Below are positions 36,201 through 48,000 of a DNA stretch of 64,000 bases, one piece after another. The notes below the pieces were generated by a model, which saw only the letters and a program-made list of their open reading frames with translations, searched no databases and was not told the DNA's origin. Each line of letters starts with the position of its first letter. Position 1 is the first letter of the stretch. Source of the DNA: Tiliqua scincoides (taxonomy: Eukaryota; Chordata; Lepidosauria; Squamata; Scincidae); NCBI RefSeq assembly GCF_035046505.1, contig NC_089821.1, positions 312,959,368 through 313,023,367 of the forward strand, written 5' to 3'. The position numbers and the translations under genes were made by a program.

Positions 36201-38903
36201 CAACCTTCTTGTTCAGCTGCCATTCCGGATTGGTAAACTGAGTCAGCTCCGCTTCCTGTCTGCTGCTCGCAATAAGGTCCCATTTTTACCCAGTGATTTT
36301 GCAAAGCTCTCCCTTGATAATCTGGATTTATTTGGGAACCCTTTTGAGCAGCCCAAGGCACTCATTCCTGACATACAACTAAAAATACCATTGACTTTAT
36401 TAGAATATTCTGCAAGAGCAACACTGAATTACAGGTAAAGGTCGTGGGGCTGGATTAGAACCTAGGAGTGGTGCCTCTCTTCCCCACCTCAGTAGGAAAA
36501 AAGCATTAAAGTTGCACAGTTATTGACGACTTGAGGAGCAGCTGTAATGAGAAGCAGGTGGGCTCATGAATGATTTGGCCAGAGACTAAAGGGGAGACAA
36601 ATGGTAATGTGCAGTCTCAAGACTTTCTGCACAAAGGCAAAAAATTCTTCATAACTTACAGGCTGCTTCATCAGCTGTAGTTACCGAGTCAGGTCTTCAG
36701 TAGTGGATTTTGTCCTCCTCCTGAAGCTCTGATCCATGGAAATGCACAGACTGTTAAACTGGCCAGCTTTTTGATCTTGTAACTAGATGAGAAGCAGACC
36801 TTTTGCTCATTAGAGGGGAGATCCCAGTTATGCAGAACAGCATTTTCAGCACAACCAGAAGGTTATATGCTGCATTTCAACACCAAAGGTTTTAAAAAGG
36901 CCTCATGTGGTTTTTGGAGTGCATCTGATACAGCTGCTCTATAAAGCAGGCCTCTTTTGTACTCCCAAGTTGTGAATGGGCGGGGGGGGGGGCATGAGAC
37001 TGAGAGTGATGGTGTGGCAAAGATCATTTCTTGGGTTCAGATCATGTAAGTGTAGCCTGGTGATTTCTCCAATGTACTATGGTGATCTTGTGTCCACATG
37101 CTGCAGGACGCCACTGGGACCACTGTGTATAATATATATGTATGTGATTGTCCCCAACTATAGAGGTCTTTTTTTTTCAAACTATGGTTCCATTGCAAGC
37201 CACAGGGCTTGCTTTGACATGGTTTCCAATATATGGGCTTGATTATGGGGGGAAGGGGGGAAGAGGATGCAAAGGCTTTTGTTAGGCTTGCAGATGAGTT
37301 AAACTGGCAGAACCATAGGAACATAAGAACAGCCCCACTGGATCAGGCCATAGGCCCATCTAGTCCAGCTTCCTGTATCTCACAGTGGCCCACCAAATGC
37401 CCCAGGGAGCACACCAGGTAACAAGAGACCTCATCCTGGTGCCCTCCCTTGCATCTGGCATTCTGACATAACCCATTTCTAAAATCAGGAGGTTGCGCAT
37501 ACACATCATGGCTTGTACCCCGTAATGGATTTTTCCTCCAGAAACTTGTCCAATCCCCTTTTAAAGGCATCCAGGCCAGATGCCATCACCACATCCTGTG
37601 GCAAGGAGTTCCACAGACCAACCACATGCTGAGTAGAGAAATATTTTCTTTTGTCTATCCTAACTCTCCCAACACTCAATTTTAGTGGATGTCTCCTGTT
37701 TCTGGTGTTATGTGAGAGTGTAAAGAGCATCTCTCTATCCACTCTGTCCATCCCCTGCATAATTTTGTATGTCTCAATCATGTCCCCCCTCAGGCGTCTC
37801 TTTTCTAGCCTGAAGAGGCCCAAACGCCGTAGCCTTTCCTCATAAGGAAGGTGCCCCAGCCCAGCAATCATCTTACAGCCCAATCCTATGTGTGCCTACT
37901 GAGAAGTAAGTCTCGTTAGAGTCAGTGGGGCTTAGGAAAGTGTGGATAGGATTGGGCTGTGAGTCGCTCTCTTTTGCACCTTTTCCATTTCTACTATGTC
38001 CTTTTTGAGATGTGGCAACCAGAACTGGACACAATATTCCAGGTGTAGCCTTGTCATTGATTTGTACAACGGTAAACGGTTGTACAACAATTTTTACAAT
38101 GGACCCTTCTGGCTTGGCCATAATGTGAGTGACTTTGATCAAATACTTCCTTGGCTGTTTTTCCTCTTTTCAACCCTCCTCCCAATTTTCCCAGGACTGC
38201 ATCATTTTGTGATCCCTTACAGTCAGGTCACTGGCTCTTAGAGCATGTCTGGGAACATGGATACTGTTGAATTCTAGCTTGTCCAACAGTTTCAATAATT
38301 GCACTAAGGCTTTTGTGACTGGATCAGTCTAAAACATAATTAAGAATGTTATATTGTAGGATCTAGTCCCAACATTTCACTTTCAATTGTGGAAACCATA
38401 GTTAAAAGTGAAACGTTGGAACTAGATCCTACAATGTGTTTTAATCCGTAGCTTAAAGACTCAAATTTTTAATTATGATTTAGTTTTAATAATATCCCAG
38501 TGGAAGATTCTCTGAGTCATGCAGTGGGAGGATCTTGGATGTTCTTTGGCCTTATGTAGCTTAGACTTGTGTTTAGTGTGAAGAACTGTGTGCTTGCACT
38601 GAAGCTGCTCAGCACTGACACTCACCCCTAGGCTTTGTCTTCCCTCACAGAATCCCATATGGCTGCCACATTCTTCCTTCTCATCTCTGTGCTGATCTGG
38701 ACATGTCAAAGACCTGCCAGTGTGGCCGGGCCTGCCTGAGGTGCTTCATTCAGACCACCATGATGATGAACCTCCACAGTGTGGCACACACTGTGGTCCT
38801 TGTGGATAATATGGGGGGTACAGAAGCCCCCATCCTCTGCTACTTCTGCTCTTTGACTTGCTACTCCCAGTTTCTGGATAGACACGCACAGAGCATCCGG
38901 TGA
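33044..38903 (+). CDS. LRR1: Leucine-rich repeat protein 1 (CUL2 substrate receptor)
   Basis: Exons 33044-33214, 34263-34361, 35707-36434 and 38651-38903 join in frame to 416 residues; human is about 414. Exon 1 starts MRLECEVRV; exon 2 is [20 protein letters not shown]; exon 3 carries [14 protein letters not shown] and leucine-rich repeats at about residues 170-320 ([42 protein letters not shown]); exon 4 has a cysteine-rich end, [10 protein letters not shown] then CYFCSLTC. In other vertebrates LRR1 is the receptor of the CRL2 ubiquitin ligase that ubiquitylates the CMG helicase (MCM7) at replication termination, in the nucleus. Its place between RPS29 and MGAT2 matches human order. Exon 1 is GC-rich and less conserved. 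No defect seen. Confidence 0.95.
33215..34262. other. LRR1 intron 1
   Basis: Contains a composite foldback MITE at 33516-33845 (starts CAGGACGTGCGGTGGGTG, ends CCTCACGTCCCTG, with two internal mirrored blocks) and a reverse SINE fragment at about 34045-34140 (GATCCACCTAGCTCAGCCTTCTGTCTC). Confidence 0.55.
34362..35706. other. LRR1 intron 2
   Basis: Holds a reverse CR1 scrap at 34633-34790 into which a short GTGAATACAT-type tandem repeat has expanded (about 34690-34750). The rest (34790-35706) is unrecognised, with a G run at 35158-35168. Confidence 0.5.
37319..38090 (-). mobile_element. CR1 LINE 3' end in LRR1 intron 3
   Basis: Minus-strand CR1 from the 3' terminus (CTTATGTTCC...) to about the RT thumb region. 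It encodes [20 protein letters not shown] and [20 protein letters not shown]. It is interrupted at 37876-37959 by a MITE, so is older than that MITE. Confidence 0.88.
37876..37959. mobile_element. 84-bp MITE inserted in CR1
   Basis: Perfect 14-bp inverted ends, CAGCCCAATCCTAT and ATAGGATTGGGCTG. Host CR1 sequence TCTTA|GTCGCTC is interrupted, leaving TTA on one side and TGA on the other, suggesting a 3-bp target duplication as in the Harbinger group. Confidence 0.7.
38353..38435. repeat. 83-bp foldback palindrome
   Basis: ATTGTAGGATCTAGTCCCAA and its inverse, TTGGAACTAGATCCTACAAT, are the outer ends of roughly 33-bp arms with two or three mismatches around a short loop. Probably a tiny MITE. 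Confidence 0.75.
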
Positions 38904-40140
38904 TCTCTGGCATTCTCTGGAATTCAAACCAGAGAAGCTTCATCTTGTGCTGAAGAACAAGATTGTGCTTGCTGAGCTCTGGTCTCAGAGGACAACAGTG
39001 CAGTGCTAAGCAGACTACTGTGGTCAGCCATCCCATCTGCAGACCACTCTTGCTCTTCCTTTTTTCATTATGCCAAAAGAGGAGGGAATGCAAGTTTGGT
39101 TTTTGACTGGAATGCAGCTTTGTTTGGCTGCTACAGGTCTGCCTGATTTTCTTTTGCAAGTGTAGAGGAGCTGTTTTCCTAACTGAATAGTGGAGGGCTG
39201 CAGAGTCTGTCACTGATGATGCCAAACATATTTCTTCATTCCTGATGCTGTGAATGGAAGCAGCTGGAGGTATCCAAGTTCATAAAGCCTTGAACAAGAA
39301 ACAGTATTGCAAGCTCTTTTTAAAAAACAGAACATGTGTTTGTAGTGTTTAATACCTTTGTTAGGGGAGACAGTCTCCTGTTTATATTTGCAAAACGGTC
39401 ATGTCTTCTCTTGCTATCGAAGTCTAAGAGCATTCTGGAGAACAAGTTACTGGGTCTAAGATGGCTGCACCACAGGAAATGCTCCATGCAGGAACCAATT
39501 CTCCCTCATGTCCACGTGTGTGGTATCACTTTGGAAATGGTGCTCACATGTGTATTTTGTCATTCTTGCTGTTGCTTGTCTGTATATTGCAGGTAAAAGA
39601 TGTGACATGCTCCAAAGCTGCTTTCCCAAAGGTTTGGGAAACTCGTCTTCATGTATGTTGCACGAGGCAGCTCTGCCTATGAAATGCTGGCTTTTCCTTC
39701 CTTTTGTAAAAGTGTGAAGTCTTCAGGATTTTGAAAGAATACACTGGCACTGAAATTTTTCTTGTATTAATTCCAATTAAAACTGGCCTATTGAAACAAC
39801 AGGCAGCACTAGCACACTTGTTTGACGTGGAGGCCGCACAAGTGGAAAGTGGCACTTACTAGCCCCACTTGCAGCACAGTCCTGGGCATGACTACTTGGT
39901 GGTAAATCCTATTAAGTTGTGACATTTGCTCCCACACAGCTGATCACTTAAGATTGCACTTGGGTGTCATTACCTTAAGCAAGTCACTGACTGCATAGCA
40001 TGGAGGCAGCTAGCCACAGGCAACTATGCACCCCCACCATCCAGTGGAGAACAGCTGTTGCAGGGAGCTGACTTCCCCCTCCCTGTTTGCTGCTGGAACG
40101 CTGCTCCAACTGCTAGTTGCCTCGCCCTCAGGGGAGCGGG
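38904..40140. other. LRR1 3' UTR and LRR1-MGAT2 intergenic
   Basis: 3' UTR of LRR1 probably runs to the ATTAAA at 39776-39781. No RPL36AL-type gene is present on either strand, although human has one between LRR1 and MGAT2. Nothing else recognised. Confidence 0.5.
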
Positions 40141-40746
40141 AGGCTTCTCCTTCAGGGCTGGGCAGCCGAAGGGGGGAAGAAGCAGGTCCCTCCTCTCCAA
40201 CAGAGAGAGAAGTGATGCTTCCTCCATCCTGCCCATTTGTGGCCTCTGCGCCTGGTTCCAGAGGGACGTTCTGCTGCACTGAGTTCGGTTCTCCGAGAGA
40301 GATGCAGGCCTGGGCTCCTTCCGAGGGGCAGCGGAGAAGTGCGGGGCTGAGCCCTCTGGCGCTCCTCAGCCGGAGGACTCCCGGCGCCTGTCCCAGCCCC
40401 GTCCCAGAGCGCTGTCTCCGTGCCGCCCCTGAACGGGCTGGGCGGTGCTGCTGCGCGGGGGAAGAGGCTGCCAGGCCGCCTCCCCGGGCGGGCGAGAGGG
40501 ACGTCGGCCCCGGGGCCACTCCCAGGGAAGGGGTCTCTGCCGGGCACTGCAGGAAGCGCGGCCAGCCCGGATGCGGAAGCGGCGCGGAGGAGGCGGCGTG
40601 GCCGGCGCGTGTGTCCGGGGCGGGGCGCGCCTCCTGCTCTCCTCCCCCGGCGGCCGGGAGAGCCAGCCAGGCAGCCAGCGAGGCCGGCGGGGCGGGCGCG
40701 CGATGCGGCCGGCGGAGCCGTTGGTGCCCGGCGGCGGGAGGCGACG
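40140..40746. promoter_or_regulatory. CpG island and 5' UTR of MGAT2
   Basis: CpG-dense sequence that continues into the MGAT2 reading frame. The 5' leader immediately before the ATG is about 80 percent G+C. An in-frame extension upstream of 40747 is open but has no similarity to the MGAT2 N-terminus and is not used. Confidence 0.6.
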
Positions 40747-42099
40747 ATGAGGCTGCGCGTGCACAAGCGCAAGGTGCTGGCGCTGCTGCTGGCCCTGAGC
40801 GCCGCCGCCTGCTGCGCGCTGCTGCTGCGGGCCGGCGGCGGGGAGGCGGGCGGCGGGGGCCGGCGGGAGGAGGCGCCGCCCGCCGGGGCCGCGGCCGGCG
40901 GCGGCGGCAGCAGCGCGGGCCCGGGCCGGGGCCTGCCGGCGAACGCGTCCTGGGCGCCGGCGCGGGAGGAGGAGGCGGCGGCGGGCAACGGGACGCGGCG
41001 GCTGCGCGCGCTGGTGTACCGGCGCAACTTCGACCAGGCGCTGCGCAACGAGGCGCGCTGGGCTGCGGCGCGGGCGGCGGCGGCGGCGGCGGGCGAGGTG
41101 CCGGTGGCGCTGGTGGTGCAGGTGCACGAGCGCGCGGAGCACCTGCGGCTGCTGCTGGCGTCGCTGCGGCGCGCGCGCGGCGCGGAGAAGGTGCTGCTGG
41201 TGCTGAGCCACGACGTGTGGGCGCCCGAGCTGGACGCGCTGGCCGCCGCCGTGGACTTCTGCGCCGTGCTGCAGGTCTTCTTCCCCTTCAGCCTGCAGCT
41301 CTACCCGGCCGAGTTCCCCGGCAGCGACCCGCGCGACTGCCCGCGCGACCTGGGCCGGGCGGCGGCGCTGCGCCGCGGCTGCCTCAACGCGCGCTACCCG
41401 GACGCCTTCGGGCACTACCGCGAGGCCGCCTTCGCGCAGACCAAGCACCACTGGTGGTGGAAGCTGCACTTCGCCTGGGAGCGCGTGCGCGCGCTGCGCG
41501 GCCACGCCGGCCCGCTGCTCTTCCTGGAGGAGGACCACTACCTGGCGCCCGACTTCTACCACGTGCTGCAGCGCCTCTGGGGCCTGCGCCAGCGCCACTG
41601 CCCCGACTGCCAGGTGCTGTCGCTGGGCAGCTACGCCGCCCCGCGCGGCTCCCTGGCGGGCCGCGCCGACAAGGTGGAGCTCAAGACCTGGAAGTCCACT
41701 GAGCACAACATGGGCATGGCCTTCGCCCGCGATGCCTACCAGCAGCTGGCCGCCTGCACCGAGGCCTTCTGCACCTACGACGACTACAACTGGGACTGGA
41801 CGCTGCAGCACCTCACTATCGCCTGCCTGCCCCGCTTCTGGAAGGTGCTGGTGCCCGAGGTGCCCCGCGTCTTCCACACCGGCGACTGCGGCATGCACCA
41901 CAAGAAGTCCTGCAGGCCCACCCTCCAGAGTGCCAAGATCGACGCCCTCGTCGGCAGCAACGAGCAGCACCTCTTCCCCGAGACCATGACCATCAGCAAG
42001 CGCTACGCGCTGGCCCCCCTCAGCCCCCACGTGAAAAACGGCGGCTGGGGTGACATTCGGGACCACGAACTCTGCAAAAGTTACCGACGGCTCCAGTGA
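40747..42099 (+). CDS. MGAT2: Alpha-1,6-mannosyl-glycoprotein 2-beta-N-acetylglucosaminyltransferase (GnT-II)
   Basis: Single coding exon, 450 residues; human is 447. It begins MRLRVHKRK, a short cytoplasmic tail, followed by a hydrophobic signal anchor at about residues 10-28 and a glycine-rich stem, as in Golgi type II enzymes. The catalytic domain holds VALVVQVHERAEHLRLLL, the EEDHY metal-binding segment near residue 260, the W-rich KHHWWWKLHF segment, the STEHNMGMAF segment and a conserved cysteine-rich C-terminus (FHTGDCGMHHKKSC, then NGGWGDIRDHELC). It adds the second GlcNAc (beta-1,2 on the alpha-1,6 arm) in complex N-glycan synthesis in the medial Golgi, after MGAT1 and alpha-mannosidase II. 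Intronless coding is normal for this gene. The ATG is chosen by N-terminal similarity to human. Convergent with DNAAF2. Confidence 0.97.
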   Translation: MRLRVHKRKVLALLLALSAAACCALLLRAGGGEAGGGGRREEAPPAGAAAGGGGSSAGPGRGLPANASWAPAREEEAAAGNGTRRLRALVYRRNFDQALRNEARWAAARAAAAAAGEVPVALVVQVHERAEHLRLLLASLRRARGAEKVLLVLSHDVWAPELDALAAAVDFCAVLQVFFPFSLQLYPAEFPGSDPRDCPRDLGRAAALRRGCLNARYPDAFGHYREAAFAQTKHHWWWKLHFAWERVRALRGHAGPLLFLEEDHYLAPDFYHVLQRLWGLRQRHCPDCQVLSLGSYAAPRGSLAGRADKVELKTWKSTEHNMGMAFARDAYQQLAACTEAFCTYDDYNWDWTLQHLTIACLPRFWKVLVPEVPRVFHTGDCGMHHKKSCRPTLQSAKIDALVGSNEQHLFPETMTISKRYALAPLSPHVKNGGWGDIRDHELCKSYRRLQ

Positions 42100-42684
42100 G
42101 CCCGGGCAGCCTTTTCCTGACTTGGGCCCGGCCGGCGTAACCGTTGAGAAAGCATATTGCGTTCTGCTGCGATACAAAGATACAAACAGCAGTTCTCGTC
42201 ATGACGGTTTTCAAGAGGCAGGTTGGGGGGGTGTTGACAGTTAAGCCCAAACGGAGGGGGGGACTGCCTCTTGCTCACTGGGAAAAATAAGGGGAGCATT
42301 TTATCTGGGCCTTTTCTTCAGGTGTAACCAACACCTTGAACAACTCTTAGCTCCAGCTGCTTAAGCAAGGGTGCTTGGCAAAAGGCCTGAGCAGTGAATG
42401 GCCCTAACAAGGCTGAGATCCCTTCAACCCCCCACACCAGACTCTTCTGTTTTCAAAGGATAGCCTTGATTGGCTTTAACTTTCTTCATTCAGTAATCCT
42501 AACAATGAGAAGAATCTCCAGGCCATCTCTGTTTTACCATCTTGTACAGGCTTGTTTGAAACTTGGTACCTTAATATCTGCAAAGCATTCTATTTTATTT
42601 GCTATGTGATTATATGGGCAAAAATGGAAATCTGTTTCTTTTCACTTTAATGTAGAAATATGCAACTTTTTTTAGTTCTGCCAA

Positions 42685-42690
42685 AATAAA
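42685..42690 (+). terminator. Polyadenylation signal of MGAT2
   Basis: AATAAA about 585 bp past the MGAT2 stop, in an AT-rich 3' UTR, followed by a T-rich stretch. Confidence 0.65.
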
Positions 42691-42699
42691 AATTCATGT

Positions 42700-45013
42700 T
42701 TTTATAAGAAGGCTTTTAATAGTTGAAAATCCATTTTCCAAACCAAAATTATTACAAATCTATAGAGAAATGATAGCACTGTAATGATACAAGTTAACAA
42801 TTTAACAGTATTTCAATAACTGAACTGAGAACAATTGTAGCCATTTATCTTCTATCACAAAAGTTAACTTTCACTTAAATGAACAATTAAAAACATAACT
42901 GACTGAGGAGAGCTGTTGAGATGAAAGGTGAAAACATCAAACAGCATTGGAGGGAGATCCTAATTACAAGTCTGTTTGCCATCTGTGCTAGAGACTTAAG
43001 TCAGTACCCCTGAAAAGTCTTTCTAGGTGGAGCAGTGCAAATATTAACTGAATAAACTTTCACTGGGTATGACACCCTCAACCTGTTCTAGGCCACAGTC
43101 CAGTGCAAAGTTCTTGGATCAAGCCCCACTGAAGCAAGCAGGGTTTAGAGAAAGAACTAACCTGGACAGTGCCTGTCTCATGGTACAGGGAACAAGTGCC
43201 AAAACTGGAAAAAGGAACAAATCGCTAAGGCTTCTGCAGGGGATGTGCCAAAAAAATCTGGATGAGTGTTCTTAAGTGGCCTCCCAGATCTGATAGGTTG
43301 CAGTGGTGAAGGCAAGTAACACATTGTGTCTAGAAGGATGTCTGGGTGAACCTTTGAACAGAACAGCCAAGCAGCCCTCTTTTCTGGTCCTTGCTGCTTT
43401 GAAATACAAATCTATATTTAAGTTACAGAAAACTTCCCTGGATTTATCTCTTAACATTCTGATTTTGAACTTCCCCAAGTGGAGCTTTTGATTTAATGGG
43501 CTAAAGAGTGCAGCCTGCTGTTCTGGGCAATCTTAATGGGGAGCAAGTGTGGCCAGATTAGCAAGGTTGGCAATCCAGCCAACTGTGAGCAGGTTTGGAT
43601 CCATGAGGCTAAACGCTCCATTTATGTTAATGGGCCTTGACCTTTGGCTTCACACTACTTACTGTGTTTGGGATCATGATGCTGTTTTGCTCAGCTGGCA
43701 CAAAGCATTGTGTTTTTCTGCTGTACAAAGTACAAAGCACTGGGAGAAAAAAACCAGCAGGGTAGACTACTGATGAAGCTGTGCCAACCTGTGAAAATGT
43801 ACAGAAGACAGGTGGCAAAACTAGTGGGTAATAGCAAGTCCATGAAACCTCAGAGTTGTTTGCTGCTACTGTGCCGTTCTTGGCACTCAAGAAGTATAAA
43901 GTTGGGGCTGGTTACATAGGCTTGGAATTGGACATTGTGACAGGCAAAGTCAAACAGGGTTAAATTAGCATTTTTTCCTTGGAGGAATCCATTCTTTTGT
44001 TTCTTGATATTGCCTGCCTGTGGCTTACCATACAATAAGTATGGCAACAGAGCTTTTGCTGCAATTCTGTGCCTAGGTGCGACAACAAGATGCCAACATG
44101 GAAACCTGTTCCACTGAAGTCACTTTACTTCTGAGTAAATGCAAATTGCACTGTTTATGACCTGATCCTGATCCTAAATATGTTATCTGACAGTTCCATT
44201 GGTTTCACAGTTTTCTCATGAAAAGTCAGGGGCTTTCACCCGGATGGGTGTGACATGAGCCAGGCCCTGAAGCATAACATGTGTTTGAGGACCAGCCAGC
44301 AATTTGGCACAAGTGACATGGAAAGCTGTCTTTAGTAAACAAAACAAACTGGTAATTGTAAACAAAGTAAATTGGTCCTGGCATGTTCTCTAACCTGTCT
44401 GTCTGCAGGGCACTAGAAGTGAGGGCACAAGACTTCCAAAGAAGCACCCAAGCCATGCCAACTCTCACCCCAGAGCAATTGTGAGAAAAAATATAGCTTC
44501 CCAAAGCCAAGTGCTTTGAAGTGGGAAATTTGGTCAGTGCCCCTTTCCAGCCAGGAATGTTGTTTGCCAGTCAGCTGCTGTGAGCAGAACCTGAAATGAA
44601 AGCCACACAAAGCACTCTCACCCCAACAAGCCCTGTTGGGAGGACTAGTGCAAGCACCGTTTGCTTCTGTGGGGCTGGTGGCCTGTGCCTGCAGATTAAA
44701 AGGAATGGCAACTCAAGGGCTGCCAATAACACAGCAAGATGAATTGGGGGGGGGGATCACTCAGGTGAGCTGCCAATTATTCCCCCCCCCCACTAACACA
44801 AACAACAAATGGAAATGTCTAAACCTGTGAGATCTCCAAAACAGAGAGATCTCGGTTCTCAGCACACAGTTCTTTGGTTTTCTTTCCCCCTTAAAACCTG
44901 TGATCAGATTTCTGTGTAGTCTTCCTGTTCACAAGCTCTTAAGAGGAAACAAAGAATCTGAACCCGAGGCTTCTGTAGCTGCAAAGACCAATTAGGAACT
45001 GAATGCAGCTAAG
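42700..45013. other. Convergent MGAT2/DNAAF2 3' flank
   Basis: AT-rich sequence including the DNAAF2 3' UTR on the minus strand. I could not settle its poly(A) signal. No repeat family recognised; small open frames are unconvincing. Confidence 0.4.
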
Positions 45014-48000
45014 TTAATCCAGCTCATATAACAATGAATTCTGAAAGGTGACTGGACAGTGTGTTGTGTGCTGACACACTAGCTGTACGCTGCCATCTCG
45101 CATGTCTGTTTCCTTTAGCACAGGGGGAACTGGCCTGCCTTCTGAGCCTCCATGGTTCTCTGCTGACTGTGAATGCCCTTCTTCTCCCTCTCCTGTTTCG
45201 GCAGGCTCCCCCCCATTAAGCTGGGCTTGTGTGGTGGCTGTGGCTTCTTTGCTGCTGGTGCAAGCAAGTTCTGACTCATGACTCAGTTTGCTTATCAGTG
45301 ACTTCCCAGGAATGAACACATCCTCATCCTCGGGGCCACTGGGGTTAAGTTCTAAACAATGGCCTGACTCCCAGCCAGGGCTCCCCATTGTTTCCCCAGC
45401 TGTAAGTGAGCCTGAAGCCCTTGAGGTTTGCAGAGGGCTGTCATCTGCCTTCATTGGGTGTTCACTGCCACTTTCTTGGTTGCTGTCCGTTTTCCTGGGG
45501 TTGGCCATTTCTTCTGTTTCACCAGGCTCAAAGCTGAGCTGTTCTTCTCTCTGTTAGGAGCAAAACAGAGGTTACTGCTGTAGGCTGGAGAGCCACTGCT
45601 GAAAAGAGAATCAGTACCCAAACAGGAACAACCTGGCCTTCCTCCCCAACAGGTCTCCTGCCTTTTTGTGCTGCTGCCACTTCCTGTAAGCAGAGGTGGA
45701 GAGTTCACAATAGGACTTGCAAAACAAGCAGCAGTGGGAGGCTGGTCTGAGGAACTGCTGCAAGAGTGCAAGAGCACTGTGTGCTTCAGCAAAGAAAAGC
45801 AGCCTGGCCAAGTTCTGCAAAACCACCCATGTGTTTGGCTGGGGGTGTTGTTCTGGTTACCCAATGCCCAGGGGCCACCTGGCCTTTGTGGGTAGAAGTT
45901 GTGGTTTCAGCTCAGGAGACAGTTGATAAGCTCATCTCTTCTCTTCTCTTCCTGCCTGCGATACACTGATTAGTCTTGTTTCGATCACTGTTTAAATCAG
46001 AGGTTCTCAAACTTTGAGGGAGCTTTACTTCCTCAGTAAGTTCTTGCGGGGGAGGGACGAGGGCATCCTTTTGCAAAACAGAAGTGCTCTGTGCCTGCTT
46101 TTAGTGAACGTTCCAAGCCTTGGGGAGCACTGCACAGGGCTCCCTGCACCTCCTGCAGCCCTGCCTTCTTGAAGTAAGTGCAAAGCACCCCTGCCCCCCC
46201 TAGCAACACGAGCTTCGCTGCCTCCCTCCCCTTCCCCCGCCCCTTAAAGGGACAGGGGAAGCATTACATGAACTGGTGGGTAGTGACCCACCAGTTTGAG
46301 AACCACTGGTTTAAATAGTTGGTTCACATTGTGGTACATTCTGTTGTCTGCTCAGTAGCGGACACAGATCCAAGTAGATCCATTGGGGCTGCCTGGACTC
46401 AATGTGGGGTAAGGGAACTGCCTCAGGCAGCTCCCGTGGTCCAACAGGATATAGCAGCAGCCATTTTGGCACAGCTTGGGAGGGGGTTTAGGATTCAGCA
46501 GCAGCCTCTGCCGCCATCTCCGCCTCCCTCCCCCGGCCCAAAAAGCTTTGCCACTGATTGGCAGCAATACTGCCTGGTGCTCCTCTGACATGTCTTCTTA
46601 GCACTGCCATTCTGTAGGGAAGGGGCCAATGGGTCCTGGGAAAAAATTACTCCCAACCCAAATATGCATGTTAGCCAGATTCCAAGTGTGAGTTATTCCA
46701 CCCACCAAGTCACTTTAGAAAACAGAAAACAAAACGAACCAATGATGCTGATTGAAATCTATGCCGCCAAATAAATACCTGTATCTCCTGATATGTAACT
46801 CTCTTATGCTTTGGAATACACTAACCTGACAAACCAACAAAATGTCCTGGTATTCACTATGGCAGTGGTTCTCACACATTTAGCACCGGGACCCACTTTT
46901 TAGTATGAGAATCTGTCAGGACCCACCAGAAGTAATGTCATGACCAGAAATGACATCATCAATCAGGAAAATTTTTAGCTATCCTAGGCTGCAATCCTAC
47001 CCACACTTACCCAGGAGTAAGCGCCTTAGCCGCATACCATGATAGCATCAAGTACAATATGTTAAAAATAAAATACTGAAATGGGGACCCACCTGAAATT
47101 GGCTTGCAACGCACCTAGTGGGTCCCGACCCACAGTTTGAGAAATACTGCACTACAGTATTGACCTAGAAGAAGTCTCAAAGTCTAATCTTCCTTGCTAA
47201 TTATTGAATAGCTATCAAGTTGTCAATAGCTGACAGATTCCAAAGCAGAGTAGGGTCCGAGGGAAGGTGCAAATGCATGCAACAAGAACTTTAAAAAGCC
47301 CTGCTGCGTTAGAACAAAGGCCCAGCCGCTGCCTTCAGGAAGCCTACAAGCAGGAGTGAAAGGAAAGCTTCTTGCCCACCACTGCTCTCCTGCAACTGGT
47401 AGATTGCACAGACAATCTGGGAGTCATAAACGGAGGCTAAACATTTAACACATAAACACACATGTGAAGTTTGGACAGACAGTGGCAGAACCAGAAAGGC
47501 CTGTGGATCTTCAAAACAGAGCTGGGCTCCATACAAGCTTATTTTGCCAGTAGCTTCGTTCCCTAATGCAAGAAACTCAAGTGAGTGTCCCATCCAGCAG
47601 CCGAGGAGCAAAGTCCAGACTCCAGCCCCAGAATTTTATTGCCTAATCAGATAAAAGCAAGCTGGGAGGACAATACGGGACTTGCACAATATTTGCACAT
47701 TCAGTGTTGGTGCTTGATGCAATCTATTTCAGAAAGAATTCACAGTCTGAAATCACGTTCAATCTGCCTTTTGAAATCACTTTTATTTCTTATTCCATTT
47801 ATACTGTATACTTACTTTCATGGGGGGAACTTTTTGCAAAGATTCCAGAGACTCAGGACCTGGAGGACATAAAAATGGAGCTCCAGAAACTCCTGTGCTG
47901 TTACAGTGTGCCAAAACGCACGTGGGGGAAGAGAGTCAGACCTGTGAAAGCTCCAGGAGAGGGAATCTACCTGCTCTTGTCAAGCGGCATTCAAAGGCTC

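Larger units (their letters stand above)
36435..38650. other. LRR1 intron 3
   Basis: Contains a G run (36979-36990), a reverse CR1 (37319-38090) with a small MITE in it, and an 83-bp near-perfect palindrome (38353-38435). Otherwise unrecognised. Confidence 0.55.

Noticed and set aside
38746-39225. 159-codon minus-strand frame
   Set aside because: Lies antisense to LRR1 exon 4 and its 3' UTR, with no similarity to a known family.
40026-41702. 558-codon frame overlapping MGAT2 in another phase, and a 603-codon antisense frame at 40366-42177
   Set aside because: Both are shadows of MGAT2, whose frame gives a clear GnT-II protein. The alternatives are low-complexity.
45611-45969. Short overlapping frames next to DNAAF2 exon 3
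   Set aside because: Intronic, unconserved-looking and without splice or domain support.
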